A stretch of DNA of 64,000 bases from Botryotinia globosa (GCA_014898425.1 RCSZ01000009.1:1054001-1118000); one strand, 5' to 3'. Positions 33,325 through 44,169 are shown, counted from the first letter of the stretch. Translations and numbers: made by a program. Notes: a model not told the origin generated them from the letters alone.

Positions 33325-33937
33325 ATATATTTGAAAATAAATTATCTAAGAAGATGTTACTTCAAACACAGTTCAATCAGAAAGCAATCAAACTATTGCT
33401 TTTGACATAATCACTCAGGGTCTGTTTCTAGTAGATTAAATTTCGAACTTGATTTCTATGGATAACAAGAATATCCTTAAGAGCATTGAATTATATTCTT
33501 TAATGTGGATTGAGCTTCTTCTGGCTGATCATACCAGTCATCATCGTTGCAGGTGCCATTTGCTGTGTCTGCTTGGGATTGATTCATGGAAGTACACGTT
33601 GGTTCTCCTCCACTCAGCTCTAACAATTATGCTGGTCGTAGGACGTAAGCAAGACTAAGCTGCAAAGTGAATCGATTGAGAGGGTATGGAGAGGAAATGA
33701 CTGGTGGAATAAGAAGTGAAGAAGGCTTCGAGCCCTTCCCTTGCGTGAATACATTTTCCGAGGTGGATTGCAGGTGTTCGGTGTAATTACATTCGCTGTA
33801 ACAGGACTGAAAAGTGTGAGAATAAGGATTGACTTTCTAGTAGAGCGCGATACTTGTTTCTCGTCAAAGCGTGTCATCAATACGCCTGCTACGATGATTG
33901 CGTATGCTCCTGATGTTGGTGATTAAGTGACTTTGGC
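33325..33937. other. Intergenic, no gene recognised
   Basis: About 600 bases, convergent spacer between the glycosylase and the coiled-coil gene. Confidence 0.5.
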
Positions 33938-35480
33938 TCACGCAGAACAGGAAGAGAGTTGTGCTACCAATTGAGACTCCAGATCTGCCTTGGCTTGCGT
34001 CGTAGTGGTCACGGCCCTTTGGTTCTCCTCCAAAGAAGCTCCCACCGTTCTCAGTCTGCTCTGTAATTCATCAATGCTGCTTTCGAGCTCTGTAATCCTA
34101 TTCTTCAGCTCACTTGCTTCGGTCTCGTACTGCAGTACCAAGGTAGTCCAGAATGCTTATACCTGGTCCTTCCTCTCGACTTCTTCTTGCAATGCAGCTA
34201 AATTTTGTTTTCTATAGGCATTTTCTTTGCTGATCTCTTCTCTGAGATTTGCTAGCCGACTTTGGAAATTTTGACACATTTCTGATCTCAGCGCGTTGTC
34301 ATTTTTGAAAGTCTCTGTTTGTACTTTCATGGCTATGATTCTTTATTTAGTCGAGTCACTGCTAAGAGAGCTTTGAGTATGGTCTACTTTCATAATAACT
34401 TTTTTGTCTCCTGATCTCATCTTGAAAGGTCGTTTGTTGTAGTGTTGAATCTCTGAATCCTTGAAGATGTCATCAGTTGTAATCGATCGCCCAAGCGTTT
34501 AATCCATCTTATGGCGTATTTTTGGAATAATCTACTGCAATCAAGAGATGGTGACTATTTACCTTGAGCTATCGTGCGGTTATGCGATCCAATTATCGAC
34601 TCTTTTTGTTCTATTAACTTCGTCCTCAGTAAGAAAAGACTCTTTCTATCCCCTAGACTGTTAACTCATCGCCATCGCTTAACAGGGATCTAAGTGACTA
34701 ATAAAATAATCAGGATTTTATGAATTCTAATAAATATTAATTTTAAATGTAATCTAAATTGAGATATATAAACGAATTTTTTTTATTCTTTTTTTATATT
34801 AAAATATTAAAATTAATAATGAGATAAATGAATTTATAAATATTTTAATAAGAAATTAGAAATAAAAAAGAATAAGTATATTATAATTTCAAATGTTAGC
34901 TTATATAAGGAATCTATTCGTTCGAGAAGGATACGGAAGACGTAGCACCTATACGTAATATAGGTCCTGTATGTCTAATTGTATTCTATCTAAAGAGCTA
35001 GCTAAGTAGGGAAAGTAGTAGGCCTTATATAGGCGCTACTGAAAGAGCTAGTCTCTTTCGCATTCGCTTAATCCCTTTAATATAGTAGCCTTTGTATTAG
35101 AGTTATTCCCTTGAAGTGAATCCCCTTATAGTGAATTCCCTTATTCATATAGAATCTTCGAATAAAATAAATAAATTTTATAGATTCGAAATAGAGAGGA
35201 TATCTAGATGTAGTATTTTTATATTAATAGAATCAAATTCTGTATTATTTAAGATTATATTAATGAAATTAACATGTATTATATATTTGTTGATTTCCTT
35301 ATTATTAATATTATTTACTAAGTTATTAACATTCTTACTCAGCATACAAACTATATTGATATCGTGGACTGATGGTCTAGGGGATAGTCTTATAATAGAC
35401 CCTTAACTCTTTCCTTTGTTCAAAACTTAATAAATGTAAAGCTTCTGAGTGACTGATAGTATTCAAATTGAAGCTCAAAA
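33938..35480 (-). pseudogene. Coiled-coil protein gene split by a TA-flanked element
   Basis: On the - strand coding pieces run: 35480(approx)-35387 (ALHLLSFEQRKELRVYY), interrupted by the element 34649-35384, then 34646-34563 (SLFLLRTKLIEQKESI), 34459-34388 (FRDSTLQQTTFQDEIRRQ), 34332-34163 (MKVQTETFKNDN...LAALQEEVERKDQ) and 34129-33938 (YETEASELKNRITELESSI...QLSSCSA, stop). Leucine/glutamate heptads in the last two pieces predict a coiled coil. Introns 34562-34460 and 34387-34333 keep frame; the last gap, 34162-34130, is only 33 nt and has an in-frame TAA, so it is either a very short intron or a lesion. If the element and one TA are ignored the frame is continuous across the insertion. The 5' end is unresolved and no family is recognised. 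Confidence 0.55.
34649..35384. mobile_element. TA-flanked DNA element, TCCCCTAGAC ends, inserted in a gene
   Basis: 736 bp with TCCCCTAGAC at the left and its inverted copy at the right, and TA on both sides (34647-34648, 35385-35386). Its left 42 bases resemble the inverted right end of the element at 24743-25107. The interior is AT-rich with many TpA and no intact transposase. It lies within a coding exon of the coiled-coil gene. Confidence 0.82.
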
Positions 35481-36277
35481 TCTTAATCGTTTGAATTGTT
35501 ATCAAACATTTATCACGATCACACACTAGAGTATATCATCGAGGTCAAATAACTAGAATAAGAAAGCTACAAAGAAAAGAGAACTTCAAGGGATTTTTTT
35601 ATATTTTATACAATAACAATCGTCTTAGTTCAAGCTAGTAACCCTAGTAGTCTTGAGCTAAGATGTCACGTGATATTCGTCACAACATTGAAAATGATGA
35701 TGAGCTTTGGGTGTGAGGGTTGTTTCGTTCAGATGGGTGATTATTGGACTAATGAGAATACCTAGGGATAGAATCAATAGAATACTCTTGAAAGTACAAC
35801 GTCACTGGCTCTCTTTTACGAGGAATAGCCAGTCCGGGATTCATATAATTACTCCGGACAGGGCGGGATGTTTGCTCTTCCCGATTACTTCTAGTTGGTT
35901 GGTAATTTGAATGGTCTGATATTAATTATTAATAAGCTGTCTCCACGCCGGTCATTCTTTATGAGATTCTATCACTTCGTGCCGGATAAATGGCCATTAT
36001 TCGAATTACCGTTGAACTGATTGACTGACTGGTTGGGTACCTAGGGAGTAGTAGGTAGCTATCTAGTATCGACACAATCTTGCTGTAAAAAGGGGGCGTC
36101 GCTTTTAGTCGATGGAGTATTAGTAGATACCTATATATAGGTAATCTGATATCAACCTGATTATAAATTCACATGTGTGCAGAAGTGGTTTGCTGCCGCT
36201 CCAACCAACCTCTATTAAATCCAGAAATGAGCCCTCCCAAAATCTTACATATATATAGCGTATGGCACTCGAAGATC

Positions 36278-36310
36278 TATTGTATTGTATTGTATTGTAT
36301 TGTATTGTAT
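36278..36310. repeat. (TATTG)n pentanucleotide repeat
   Basis: Six perfect TATTG units plus a partial one. Confidence 0.95.
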
Positions 36311-36480
36311 GTATATCTATCAGAGTACCTACCGTATTAATTTGCAAACCCCCATTAGCTCGCTGCGCTCAAAGGTAGGGACTCGGGACTCGGGAGGCAC
36401 AGTACACATTAGCTAAAAGCTCTCTAGTTCTCTTAAAGTAATATGTAGCTAGGTGCGTACATCTCCCTATCCGTCAAGTG

Positions 36481-36504
36481 GATTGATTGATTGATTGATT
36501 GATT
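36481..36504. repeat. (GATT)n tetranucleotide repeat
   Basis: Six GATT units in a row. Confidence 0.95.
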
Positions 36505-36846
36505 ACATAGCATTACTATGGCCTACTTAATATAAGTCCTTAATGTGCTCCAAAGTTCTAGAACTGATTGGAACCTCGATCATTCATCATCTATCTATCT
36601 ACATTGCACATGCATACCAACTTATAAGTATCACAAGGTATCATTCACATGCATGGATTCTCAGAAGGTTTGTGAATTGCTTTTTTGCTCTGTTCAACCC
36701 GCCTTTTGCCCAACTAATTACTTACTTAACTGTATTATTCATCTTCGGCTCCGTCACCCCGTCCCGCCGTTTATCTGATCTGGATTTCGCTTGATAACGT
36801 GCCAAGGATTGGAAACCTCTTCCTCTTCTTCTTCTCCTCCTCCTCT

Positions 36847-36876
36847 CCATCCATCCATCCATCCATCCATCCATCC
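36847..36876. repeat. (CCAT)n tetranucleotide repeat
   Basis: Seven CCAT units upstream of the rho3 leader. Confidence 0.95.
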
Positions 36877-37560
36877 TCCTTCGACGTCCATGATCTCACT
36901 CTTCCCTCCCCTTCCCTTCCCAAACGCAGATACATCTTGATAAACCGCGACCTCGATCCTCGTGTAGATCTTTACGCATTCTCCTAAACCTAATCCAGAG
37001 CTCTATAAAAAAAAAGGTGCACGGTTCGACGACTCAGCCTTCTCACGCTTCGGAAATCTCCACTCCAGAGCCCAGTTCTTCTTTAAACTTTACCTGCAAC
37101 AATTAAAAAGGAGATACCAACGCAAGACCTCGTATAATAACTTCAATTCTTCTTCTGTATCGATTCATCTCCCTTCTTCTCATACTCGTTGTGTTTCTTC
37201 AATTCTTTACGATAGGCCCGTACAATTATTAAGGAAGGCTTCATTCACTACCCGGGTCGATTTCCATTGTCTTACCTCATTTCAAACAATTGGTCCACTC
37301 ATCCCACGCCAAAACCACTTATATCCCGTCTTCTCCAAATTGAATGCTCTGAGAATCTCGATTTCCTGACAATCCCTCGTATCGATAATATTTCTTCGAA
37401 TCCACACGAAAATCCTCACGAAATTGCCTTCGACCCCTTTGGCCATTGTTTCTTCGCCTCATAATTGCATGGTCTTCTCTTCAATTCATTTGCGCGACAT
37501 CCTTTTCTCTCTATAGCCAACAACAATCCGATACCTACAATACCATCCGATCCACCGACA

Positions 37561-38552
37561 ATGGCTCAACAGCCGGCACAGAATGTTATGCGAAGGTACG
37601 TTGGACTTTTCCATGATTTATCGAAAAACTGCGCTTTCAGTTGCAGTGAGCATCGGGCGACTCGTTTTCCTACTCAGCCTCGTTATCTCTTGGGATCACC
37701 AAAGCAACAAATTTCTCTTGGTGCTTTTTGGCGTCGTCTCGAGAGCGTCTGCTGTGACAAGGTGGCAGGCCATTGAGAGACTTGATGTTAACATTCGTGC
37801 AGGAAATTGGTCATAATTGGAGATGGTGCTTGCGGAAAAACGTCGTTACTGAGTGTATTCACACTTGGTTATTTTCCGACAGTAAGTCATCCTCAGAGAT
37901 TGATGATTTGTTGAATCATTGCTAACATTATTCTTTAGCATTATGTACGTTTGATTTGGTAGCAATTTTGCGCATTTGCCTCCGTCAATTGTGCTGACAT
38001 CTTATCTAATTTTAGGTACCAACAGTTTTCGAAAATTATGTGACGGATTGCAGAGTTGATGGAAAATCTGTACAATTGGCATTGTGGGATACGGCAGGAC
38101 AAGAAGACTACGAGAGATTGCGCCCTCTGGCATATTCGAAAGCCCACGTCATTTTAATAGGATTTTCAATCGACACTCCGGATTCTTTAGATAACGTCAA
38201 ACACAAAGTAGGATTGCAATTTCTAGAGATAATTGATACGAAGTACTAATGTCTTGGCTAGTGGGTCGAAGAAGCAAACGAGCGGTGTCCAGGGGTCCCG
38301 ATAATACTTGTTGGGCTGAAGAAAGACTTACGAGAGGATCCCGTGGCCAGAGAGGAAATGCGAACGAAGTCTCTTGAATTTGTGGGAACGAAAGAAGCAG
38401 ATGATATTGCAAAGGCCATCGGCGCAAGGAAATACTTGGAGTGCTCATCGTTGACCGGCGACGGAGTGGATGATGTCTTCGAAGCAGCCACCAGAGCCGC
38501 ACTTTTGACGTTCGAAAAAGGGGAAAGTAATGGATGCTGTGTTATACTATAA
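37561..38552 (+). CDS. rho3: Rho-family small GTPase Rho3
   Basis: Five exons: 37561-37595, 37803-37881, 37939-37944, 38016-38207 and 38262-38552, 200 aa. Exon 3 is only 6 nt (CATTAT) and supplies His-Tyr in the conserved switch I sequence [14 protein letters not shown]. Motifs: P-loop GDGACGKT (residues 18-25), switch I PTVFENY, switch [16 protein letters not shown], base-recognition [18 protein letters not shown] (SAK-type), and the C-terminal CAAX box CVIL, predicted to be geranylgeranylated. The sequences [11 protein letters not shown] and [19 protein letters not shown] single out the Rho3 branch over Rho1, Rho2, Rho4 and Cdc42. Family role: polarised exocytosis and actin control at growing hyphal tips. 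The first intron is long (207 nt). ATG is preceded by CGACA, a good context. Confidence 0.95.
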
Positions 38553-39803
38553 GAGAAGATGAATGGAGTTTGGAGTGGGGAGGATATGTTGATACAAGAC
38601 GAAAAGAATCGAAAGAGGATATATCTGGAACGCGTCGAAACCGGAAACAACCATCCCTAATGCACGAACGAGTCCGAAGTTACCTACTCCGTAGCAATAT
38701 CACTGGCAATTATATCTACGATACCTGGACATTTCAGCGGAACTGAAAAACCAACGGGCGATTGTATATTTGTCAGGAAAGACAAGCCAAACTGATGATA
38801 AAATGTTCGGGGTGGTAAGGCTGGATAGGGCTATTTAGAAATGACTGATCGGGAAAACATGGTCTGACTTGCAGTTCCGCCTTTCGTCGAAAATAGCTTG
38901 AGGATTTCCAGCCTGGTTTCCGTTAGCTTTGTACCTGTTTGAGTTCACTATTTACCCTTCATTAATTGGGATTTCATTTTACAGATCCCTGGAAGCCATG
39001 AGGAGAGGCTTGGAAAGGGGAAAGAGGGAGGTTGACTTGAAATTCGGATTGGAAGGAAAAGCAGAAGAGATAATCCTACAGTGAGGTGGACGGTGATGCG
39101 TTGGTGCACTTGCTTGTATTGCAGATTAGCGTTGGGTTTTAATGGTTACAGTTAAGGGGGTTATGGTTCTGGACGGATTTTACATGGATATTGATTGAAT
39201 GGAGACTCGATGCATATTTGAGAAATGGAGAGATGGAGATGAAAAGACATCGACATTGTACATAGAATTACATATCAAGTACCGTCTGATGCGGACTCGT
39301 GGGGGTATGGCCCGATTACTATTTGAATTGACGTTCTTTCCGTAACTTCGTACAGAATTTATAGACGGCGTCTTGTTCCGTCTTTCGCAGCGTTTATTTT
39401 GCCTACTTCTGCATCTTCTAATCTACTTCCACAACTCCAGTCCCTTGGGACGGAGGGTCTGGGGAATGTTCGGTGTCTTTCTTCCGAATCATGTTTCATC
39501 CCGTGTCATTAAGGTTGACCAACATAGATATACAAGTATCATATATTTACTTCATAATATTAATCTTTCAATTCTCTCATGTACCGCGGTACATCACCCT
39601 ACCGAATGGTTAGTCAATTGCTTCGCTCCAAATTCCGAAATGCAACAGTAGAATAAAGAGAAATCAGACAGCAGTTGGTACTTTTTTTGTCCACATAGAA
39701 GATTACAGAACAGGTCTGTGAATAAGGTATATCATCATATTACTCTTCACCAAAACGAAAACAAACGAATCGAATGAGAGTTCTCGTAGTCTTACCTTTG
39801 CAA
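38553..39803. other. Intergenic: rho3 3' UTR and spacer
   Basis: No further gene recognised in about 1.2 kb before the convergent mL40 gene. Confidence 0.5.
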
Positions 39804-40623
39804 TTATCTCATAGTAGTTTTATTAGTAGTCCATCCATGATTCCATGGTTCCTTCGCTGGCGTGTCGGTTTGTGCTCTCGCGTACTCAATTGGGACTCCG
39901 TCTTTTCCGAAAATTCCTTTTTTCTCGAGAGCGACGCGATATAATCTTCCTGCTTCTTTCTGGCCAGAACCGTCGAGGAGACGAAGGTCTTCCATTGCGT
40001 TGTGCATTGATTGGTGAAGTCTGAGAAGGTGGGTGTCAGTCTCTTGGAGAAGGGAGGAGGGAAAAGATATGTAGGTTGAAGACAGGCCTCAAAGGGCCTG
40101 AGAGAGGAATAGACAATCAGAAGGAAGGCAACGGAAATCTCCACATGGGTTTTGCGCTCTCGGAGTATAATGTGTTTAACATCCGGAATATTTCATCATC
40201 TTGAATAATTTTTCGAATTTTCGAATTTGAAAAAGAAAGGAGGAATTGAAATGGAGAAGATTCTCATGAAGAATCAAAGCAAGGTGGGAGCGGGGAAACA
40301 AACCTGTATAATTCGCCCTCCTCCTCGATCCTCTGCTTCCGCCTTAATATCATCCATGCGCGATGAATAGTCCAATGCCTCAGCGCACGCATGCGTGAGA
40401 ATCGCAGTGGGCGGGGTGTCTTGGGATGTTGAAGATGATAGCGGATGAGCGTTACTCGTGGATCGGTTTTGCTATTGGGATTCTTTTTGTGCATAGGTGG
40501 GGTACTGGTGAAGGTTCTGAGGGGTGTTTTTGAGGTTGCTGAGGGGAGGGTAGATCTGAAGGATTGGAGGAGAGGAGTGAGGAGGCGGAAGAGAGGTGAT
40601 GGGGTTGGAAGATGAGGTGACAT
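39804..40623 (-). CDS. mrpl28: Mitochondrial large-subunit ribosomal protein mL40
   Basis: Two exons, 40623-40304 and 40020-39804, about 178 aa; the phase-2 intron (40303-40021, 283 nt) is much longer than its neighbours and joins EEEGELYR to LHQSMHNAMEDLRLL. The N-terminus (about 50 residues) is Ser/Pro/Arg-rich, a likely mitochondrial presequence. The family core is VTLIRYHLQHPKTPRPLRFSRMRALRHWTIHRAW, then MEDLRLLDG and KKGIFGKDGVPIEYARAQTD. This block order is that of fungal mL40 (yeast Mrpl28), a structural protein of the 54S mitoribosomal subunit. Divergent from the hydrolase gene at 40988. Confidence 0.9.
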
Positions 40624-40987
40624 TTTGAGTATTGTAGTTATTATTATAGAGGGGAGGGTGGCTGATTGTGGTAAAGAAGCTTGTTGTTGTAAATTGAATA
40701 GAGAGGAAGAGGATTCGAAGTTCGAAATAAATTTCGTTCAAGTAAAGTTATACCCCTGTATGCGATGCACGTGATAGTAGGGTTAGCAGCAAAGCTGCAG
40801 TGTGCAATGGGTATCAACTAGGTAATATCCAGTTTGAGCTGGCCGTTGTAAATTAGGCAGCGAACAGTTATATTTCTTTTAACACGGCATAGTATATCTT
40901 TACAGTCTTATAACCATTGTTTTTGCTGTTTTTGATTAGTCTTTATACCTAAAAAGTAAGGTAATTTGAGAATATACATATATCAGA
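40624..40987. promoter_or_regulatory. Divergent promoter region mL40 / DUF1749 hydrolase
   Basis: 364 bases between two start codons; no gene, AT-rich. No specific site claimed. Confidence 0.45.
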
Positions 40988-42039
40988 ATGGCTCTCACAG
41001 TCCCAGCACACAGGCAAGGTGTTACGCATTTATTTGTATGTACTCAAACGATTCATTCTAATCCATAAACAAATCGCTAGTTTCATTCCAAGGTTTATTG
41101 CTAGCTTGTTTCATGAACTAGACTTCCACGCAATAATGCACTCCTAATGGTTCATAGACACCTAAACTGACTGCTTTCGAACACACACCCAAAGCTTCGA
41201 ACACAGCACCACCAAACATCATCATCTTTATTGGTGGTCTGTCCGATGGTTTACTCACTGTGCCATACCCATCATCAATCGCAGATGTATTGCCAGGAGA
41301 TTGGTCTCTCGCTCAAGTTCTGCTAAGTTCTGCGTACATCGGATGGGGTGTCTCCTCCCTCAAAACAGATGCCCAAGAATTATCAAAATGTGTTTCCTAT
41401 TTTAGAACAATCAAATCAGGCAAGATCATCTTGATGGGTCACTCTACTGGCTGTCAAGATGTCATGGAATACCTAACAGGGCCCGGACATGAAGCAAATA
41501 CTCCTATTGATGGAGGAATCATCCAAGCCCCAGCAAGCGATCGTGAAGCTTTAGGAGAGGAACTCGATGCAGATGTCTTAAAGAATGGCATAGCTCTGGC
41601 ACAGAAGATGGTTGAAGCTGGAGATGGTGAGGAAATTTTACCCTCTAAAGCCACGGAAGGATTCTTTGGGTCACCTGTGTGTGCGAGGAGATGGCTCTCC
41701 CTAGCAAGTCCAAATCATGATGGAGATGATGACTACTTTAGCTCTGATCTCACAGACGATCAGTTAAAGAAAACTTTTGGAAGCTTGCCTGCTAGAAGCC
41801 CATTGTTGATTTTATTTTCTGGCAACGATGAATACGTTCCGAAGTATATCGATAAAGAGGCACTGGTAAAACGATGGATTGGTGTTGTGAAGAAAGGAAA
41901 TGGAAAAGTCGATGAGGAGAATTCAGCTGTTATCCCTGGCGCTTCACATAACCTGGCTAAGAGTCCTGAAGCTGTATCAGAGTTGGTAAATAGAGTTCTG
42001 GGATACTTGAAGGGGTTGTCTTCGCAAGCTCACATGTAA
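40988..42039 (+). CDS. DUF1749 alpha/beta hydrolase (SidJ-like esterase)
   Basis: Exons 40988-41035 and 41158-42039, about 309 aa; the 122-nt intron joins THLF to TPKLTAFEH. The alpha/beta-hydrolase core shows the oxyanion-strand IIIFIGGLSDGLLTVPY, the nucleophile elbow GHSTG (S112), the acid in FSGNDEYVP (D240) and the catalytic His in GASHN (H280). Length and the DVMEYL...PIDGGIIQAPASDREAL block fit DUF1749/UPF0613, the family of the fusarinine C esterase SidJ that releases iron from a siderophore in Aspergillus. Because no siderophore genes lie nearby, the SidJ activity is only a possibility. No signal peptide; probably cytosolic. Confidence 0.87.
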
Positions 42040-42795
42040 TGTAAGTTAGGAAGGAATGGAAGGCGTGCACCTATCGGGATCCCAAGTCATATGCGTATGC
42101 AATCTTTGGCTTTCTGAGATAAAACTTTCTTGCGGCATGAATTACGGCTGAAAGAGACCAATGTTTGATATATGATTCCTGGCCAGCAAGTTCAATAGAA
42201 GATTTAGACCTATTCTATTTCTATCATGCCACCATATCTTCCGAGCTTGGTCGACGCCGGTGTCTGACTACATTTCTATGTTCGTCTTTCTTCAGTCTGC
42301 TTAGAAGATTAGACCCCTCTTAACACTATCAAATCCTTCGATAAACACACAATGTATCAATAGTCGGGTGGTTAGCTGGCTGACCACCAGTGGGTGCATG
42401 GATTGACGGGACACTTCCCAATTTTTAATATTTTTCATAAATTCATTCTTCAATTGTTTTATATCAGAATTCGTATTTTGATCGTTTTATTTCTATTTAA
42501 GAATTGTAACAAATCCTAAAATAAATGATTCGATATATCAAAAGATATTCACAAGTTTATTTTTGTACTGTCCCGTGACTCCGTAGACCCACTGGTGGAC
42601 CTTCATCGTTGATATGATATGTCACGTGGTCTCGCGCGCACAGATCACTCAAAGGAGTAATAAATCCTCATCTCTTGGTGAGGTGTTTTGTAGAAATACA
42701 GTCCCCCGAGACAGCATCTCACAAACTTCTGCATTTCACAAAATCAGGGAGTAAATAACTTTAAACAATGTACCAACAGGGCCATTGCATAGACT
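42040..42795. other. Intergenic containing a short inverted-repeat element
   Basis: No gene seen; holds the 215-bp element at 42384-42598 and the promoter of the NYN gene. Confidence 0.55.
42384..42598. mobile_element. MITE-like element with CCACCAGTGGGT inverted ends
   Basis: 215 bp. The left end starts CCACCAGTGGGT and continues to ACGGGACA; the right end is its inverted copy with about five mismatches in 30 bases. The interior is AT-rich and non-coding. A clear target duplication was not found (flanks TGACC and GGACC are only partly alike), so boundaries are approximate and the superfamily is unknown. Confidence 0.65.
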
Positions 42796-44169
42796 ATGAA
42801 GCTCCCGATCAAGTCAAGACATCTTTTTGCCTCGAGCTTCCTCCCCCAAAACCCATTTCTAACATTTTTACACCCCCGCTTTCAAGATTTGATCATACAT
42901 GCACGGCACTCCCACTCCACTCAGTCACCATCTTCTATTACACCTGAGGAGCCGAAAACGGCTTTATTAGCATTGAACGATGTTCAAAGAGAAACAGAAC
43001 TCTTTCAAGCTCCCAAACAAAAAGTAATCGTCCTATGGGACCTGGACAACAAACGACCGTACGATTCAATCAATCCGTACGACGCAGCGCAAAATCTTCG
43101 TTCATTTGCCTCCCGCTTCGGCAAGGTCATCGATATCGCCGCCTTCGCCAACCGTAGTGGAATGTCATATGTCCCTTCTTCGGTCAAAGAATCACGCAAA
43201 GAACTGAAAGAGTATTACAAGCTGGAGCATGAACTGCACAGAAAGTATAAGATCGTACCGGATGAATCTTATGTATGTGGTATTTGTGGCAACAAAAGGA
43301 AAACCCAAGTTGAATTGGTGAAACATTTCAAAATCCACGAAAAGGAAAGAGGAAAGAAATCAACTGCAGCAGCGCAACTGAAGGGTAAAAGAAGGGCTCG
43401 GTTTGTGGCGAGAGAACTATCTACGAAGAAGAACGCTAAGTACCATGAGGCGACTGTGGGAGTTACCAGGCCTGCTGATCGGTATAAACTTAATACTGAG
43501 CTTCGGCGTGCAGGAGTCGTGGTGAATCTCGTTAAATCGAGCTCGCAGGCTGCGGACAAAGCAATCATAGCATATTCAAATAAGATGCGGCAGAGGAAGG
43601 CAACTTTGTACGATTGGTTCATACTGATATCGGATGATACTGATTTTTGGGATTTGGTGACACACCTTTCTCAGGAGGGCGTAGGAACAATTGTGGTGGG
43701 GGGTCGGAAGCGAGAGGACGGAGGACAACAGAGTAGCAAACTAGCGAGGGCGGCGTGTGCGTGGGTGCCGTGGAGCCTAGTCGAGACTGGTTGTGTAGAC
43801 AAGGATACCATTAAGGAAGCATTTGCAAATACGGTACTGACAGAGAAGAAAGATGAGAAAATAAGGCAGATAAAGGAGATCTTTGGTGTAAGTGAGCAGG
43901 ATGGAATTGTGGAATCATATTCGAGACACTCTTTCAATGAGAGCGATGATTCAGATATATCTGATCAAAAAATCTCAAATCAGCACGCATCAAACCTTTC
44001 GGGGATGTACATCCCAAACTCAGACTTGGATCTAGACTTAGATCGCCCATTATCACTAGGTTCGCCATTGGATGCTTCTTATGTTGAAGTAATTCTTGAT
44101 GACCTCATCCCCGCGAGTCCTCTAGACCATTCGACGAGATCGAAATCTATATCTGGGTCTAAAAAGTAA
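42796..44169 (+). CDS. NYN (PIN-like) endoribonuclease domain protein with C2H2 zinc finger
   Basis: Single exon, 457 aa. Residues 1-45 are poor in acidic residues and rich in Arg, His, Ser, a likely mitochondrial presequence. The NYN fold starts with VIVLWDLDNKRPYD (D82, D84, N85) and ends with WFILISDDTDFWDLV (D280, D281, D283) and TIVVGGRK; D254 in AADKAII may be a further metal ligand. A C2H2 finger, CGICGNKRKTQVELVKHFKIH (C161, C164, H177, H181 approximately), is inserted in the middle. The order, WDLDNK, AFANRSGMSYVP, YVCGICG finger, ELRRAGVVVNLV, ISDDTDF, is the same as I recall for plant organellar NYN-C2H2 proteins annotated 'putative endonuclease or glycosyl hydrolase'. Predicted role: RNA cleavage in mitochondria. 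The Asp/Ser-rich C-terminal 100 residues are disordered. Confidence 0.85.
   Translation: MKLPIKSRHLFASSFLPQNPFLTFLHPRFQDLIIHARHSHSTQSPSSITPEEPKTALLALNDVQRETELFQAPKQKVIVLWDLDNKRPYDSINPYDAAQNLRSFASRFGKVIDIAAFANRSGMSYVPSSVKESRKELKEYYKLEHELHRKYKIVPDESYVCGICGNKRKTQVELVKHFKIHEKERGKKSTAAAQLKGKRRARFVARELSTKKNAKYHEATVGVTRPADRYKLNTELRRAGVVVNLVKSSSQAADKAIIAYSNKMRQRKATLYDWFILISDDTDFWDLVTHLSQEGVGTIVVGGRKREDGGQQSSKLARAACAWVPWSLVETGCVDKDTIKEAFANTVLTEKKDEKIRQIKEIFGVSEQDGIVESYSRHSFNESDDSDISDQKISNQHASNLSGMYIPNSDLDLDLDRPLSLGSPLDASYVEVILDDLIPASPLDHSTRSKSISGSKK

Larger units (their letters stand above)
35481..37560. other. Intergenic with short tandem repeats; rho3 leader
   Basis: No protein gene seen. Three microsatellites: (TATTG)n 36278-36310, (GATT)n 36481-36504 and (CCAT)n 36847-36876. 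From about 36990 to 37560 the strand is C/T-rich without long frames and probably is the promoter and long 5' leader of rho3. Confidence 0.5.

Noticed and set aside
35116..35406. 96-codon hydrophobic frame inside the 34649 element
   Set aside because: Composition follows the AT-rich DNA and has no transposase signature.
37465..37560. In-frame N-terminal extension of Rho3
   Set aside because: The open stretch begins with a non-ATG codon and Rho3 proteins start with a short MAQQP-like leader; the ATG at 37561 is preferred.
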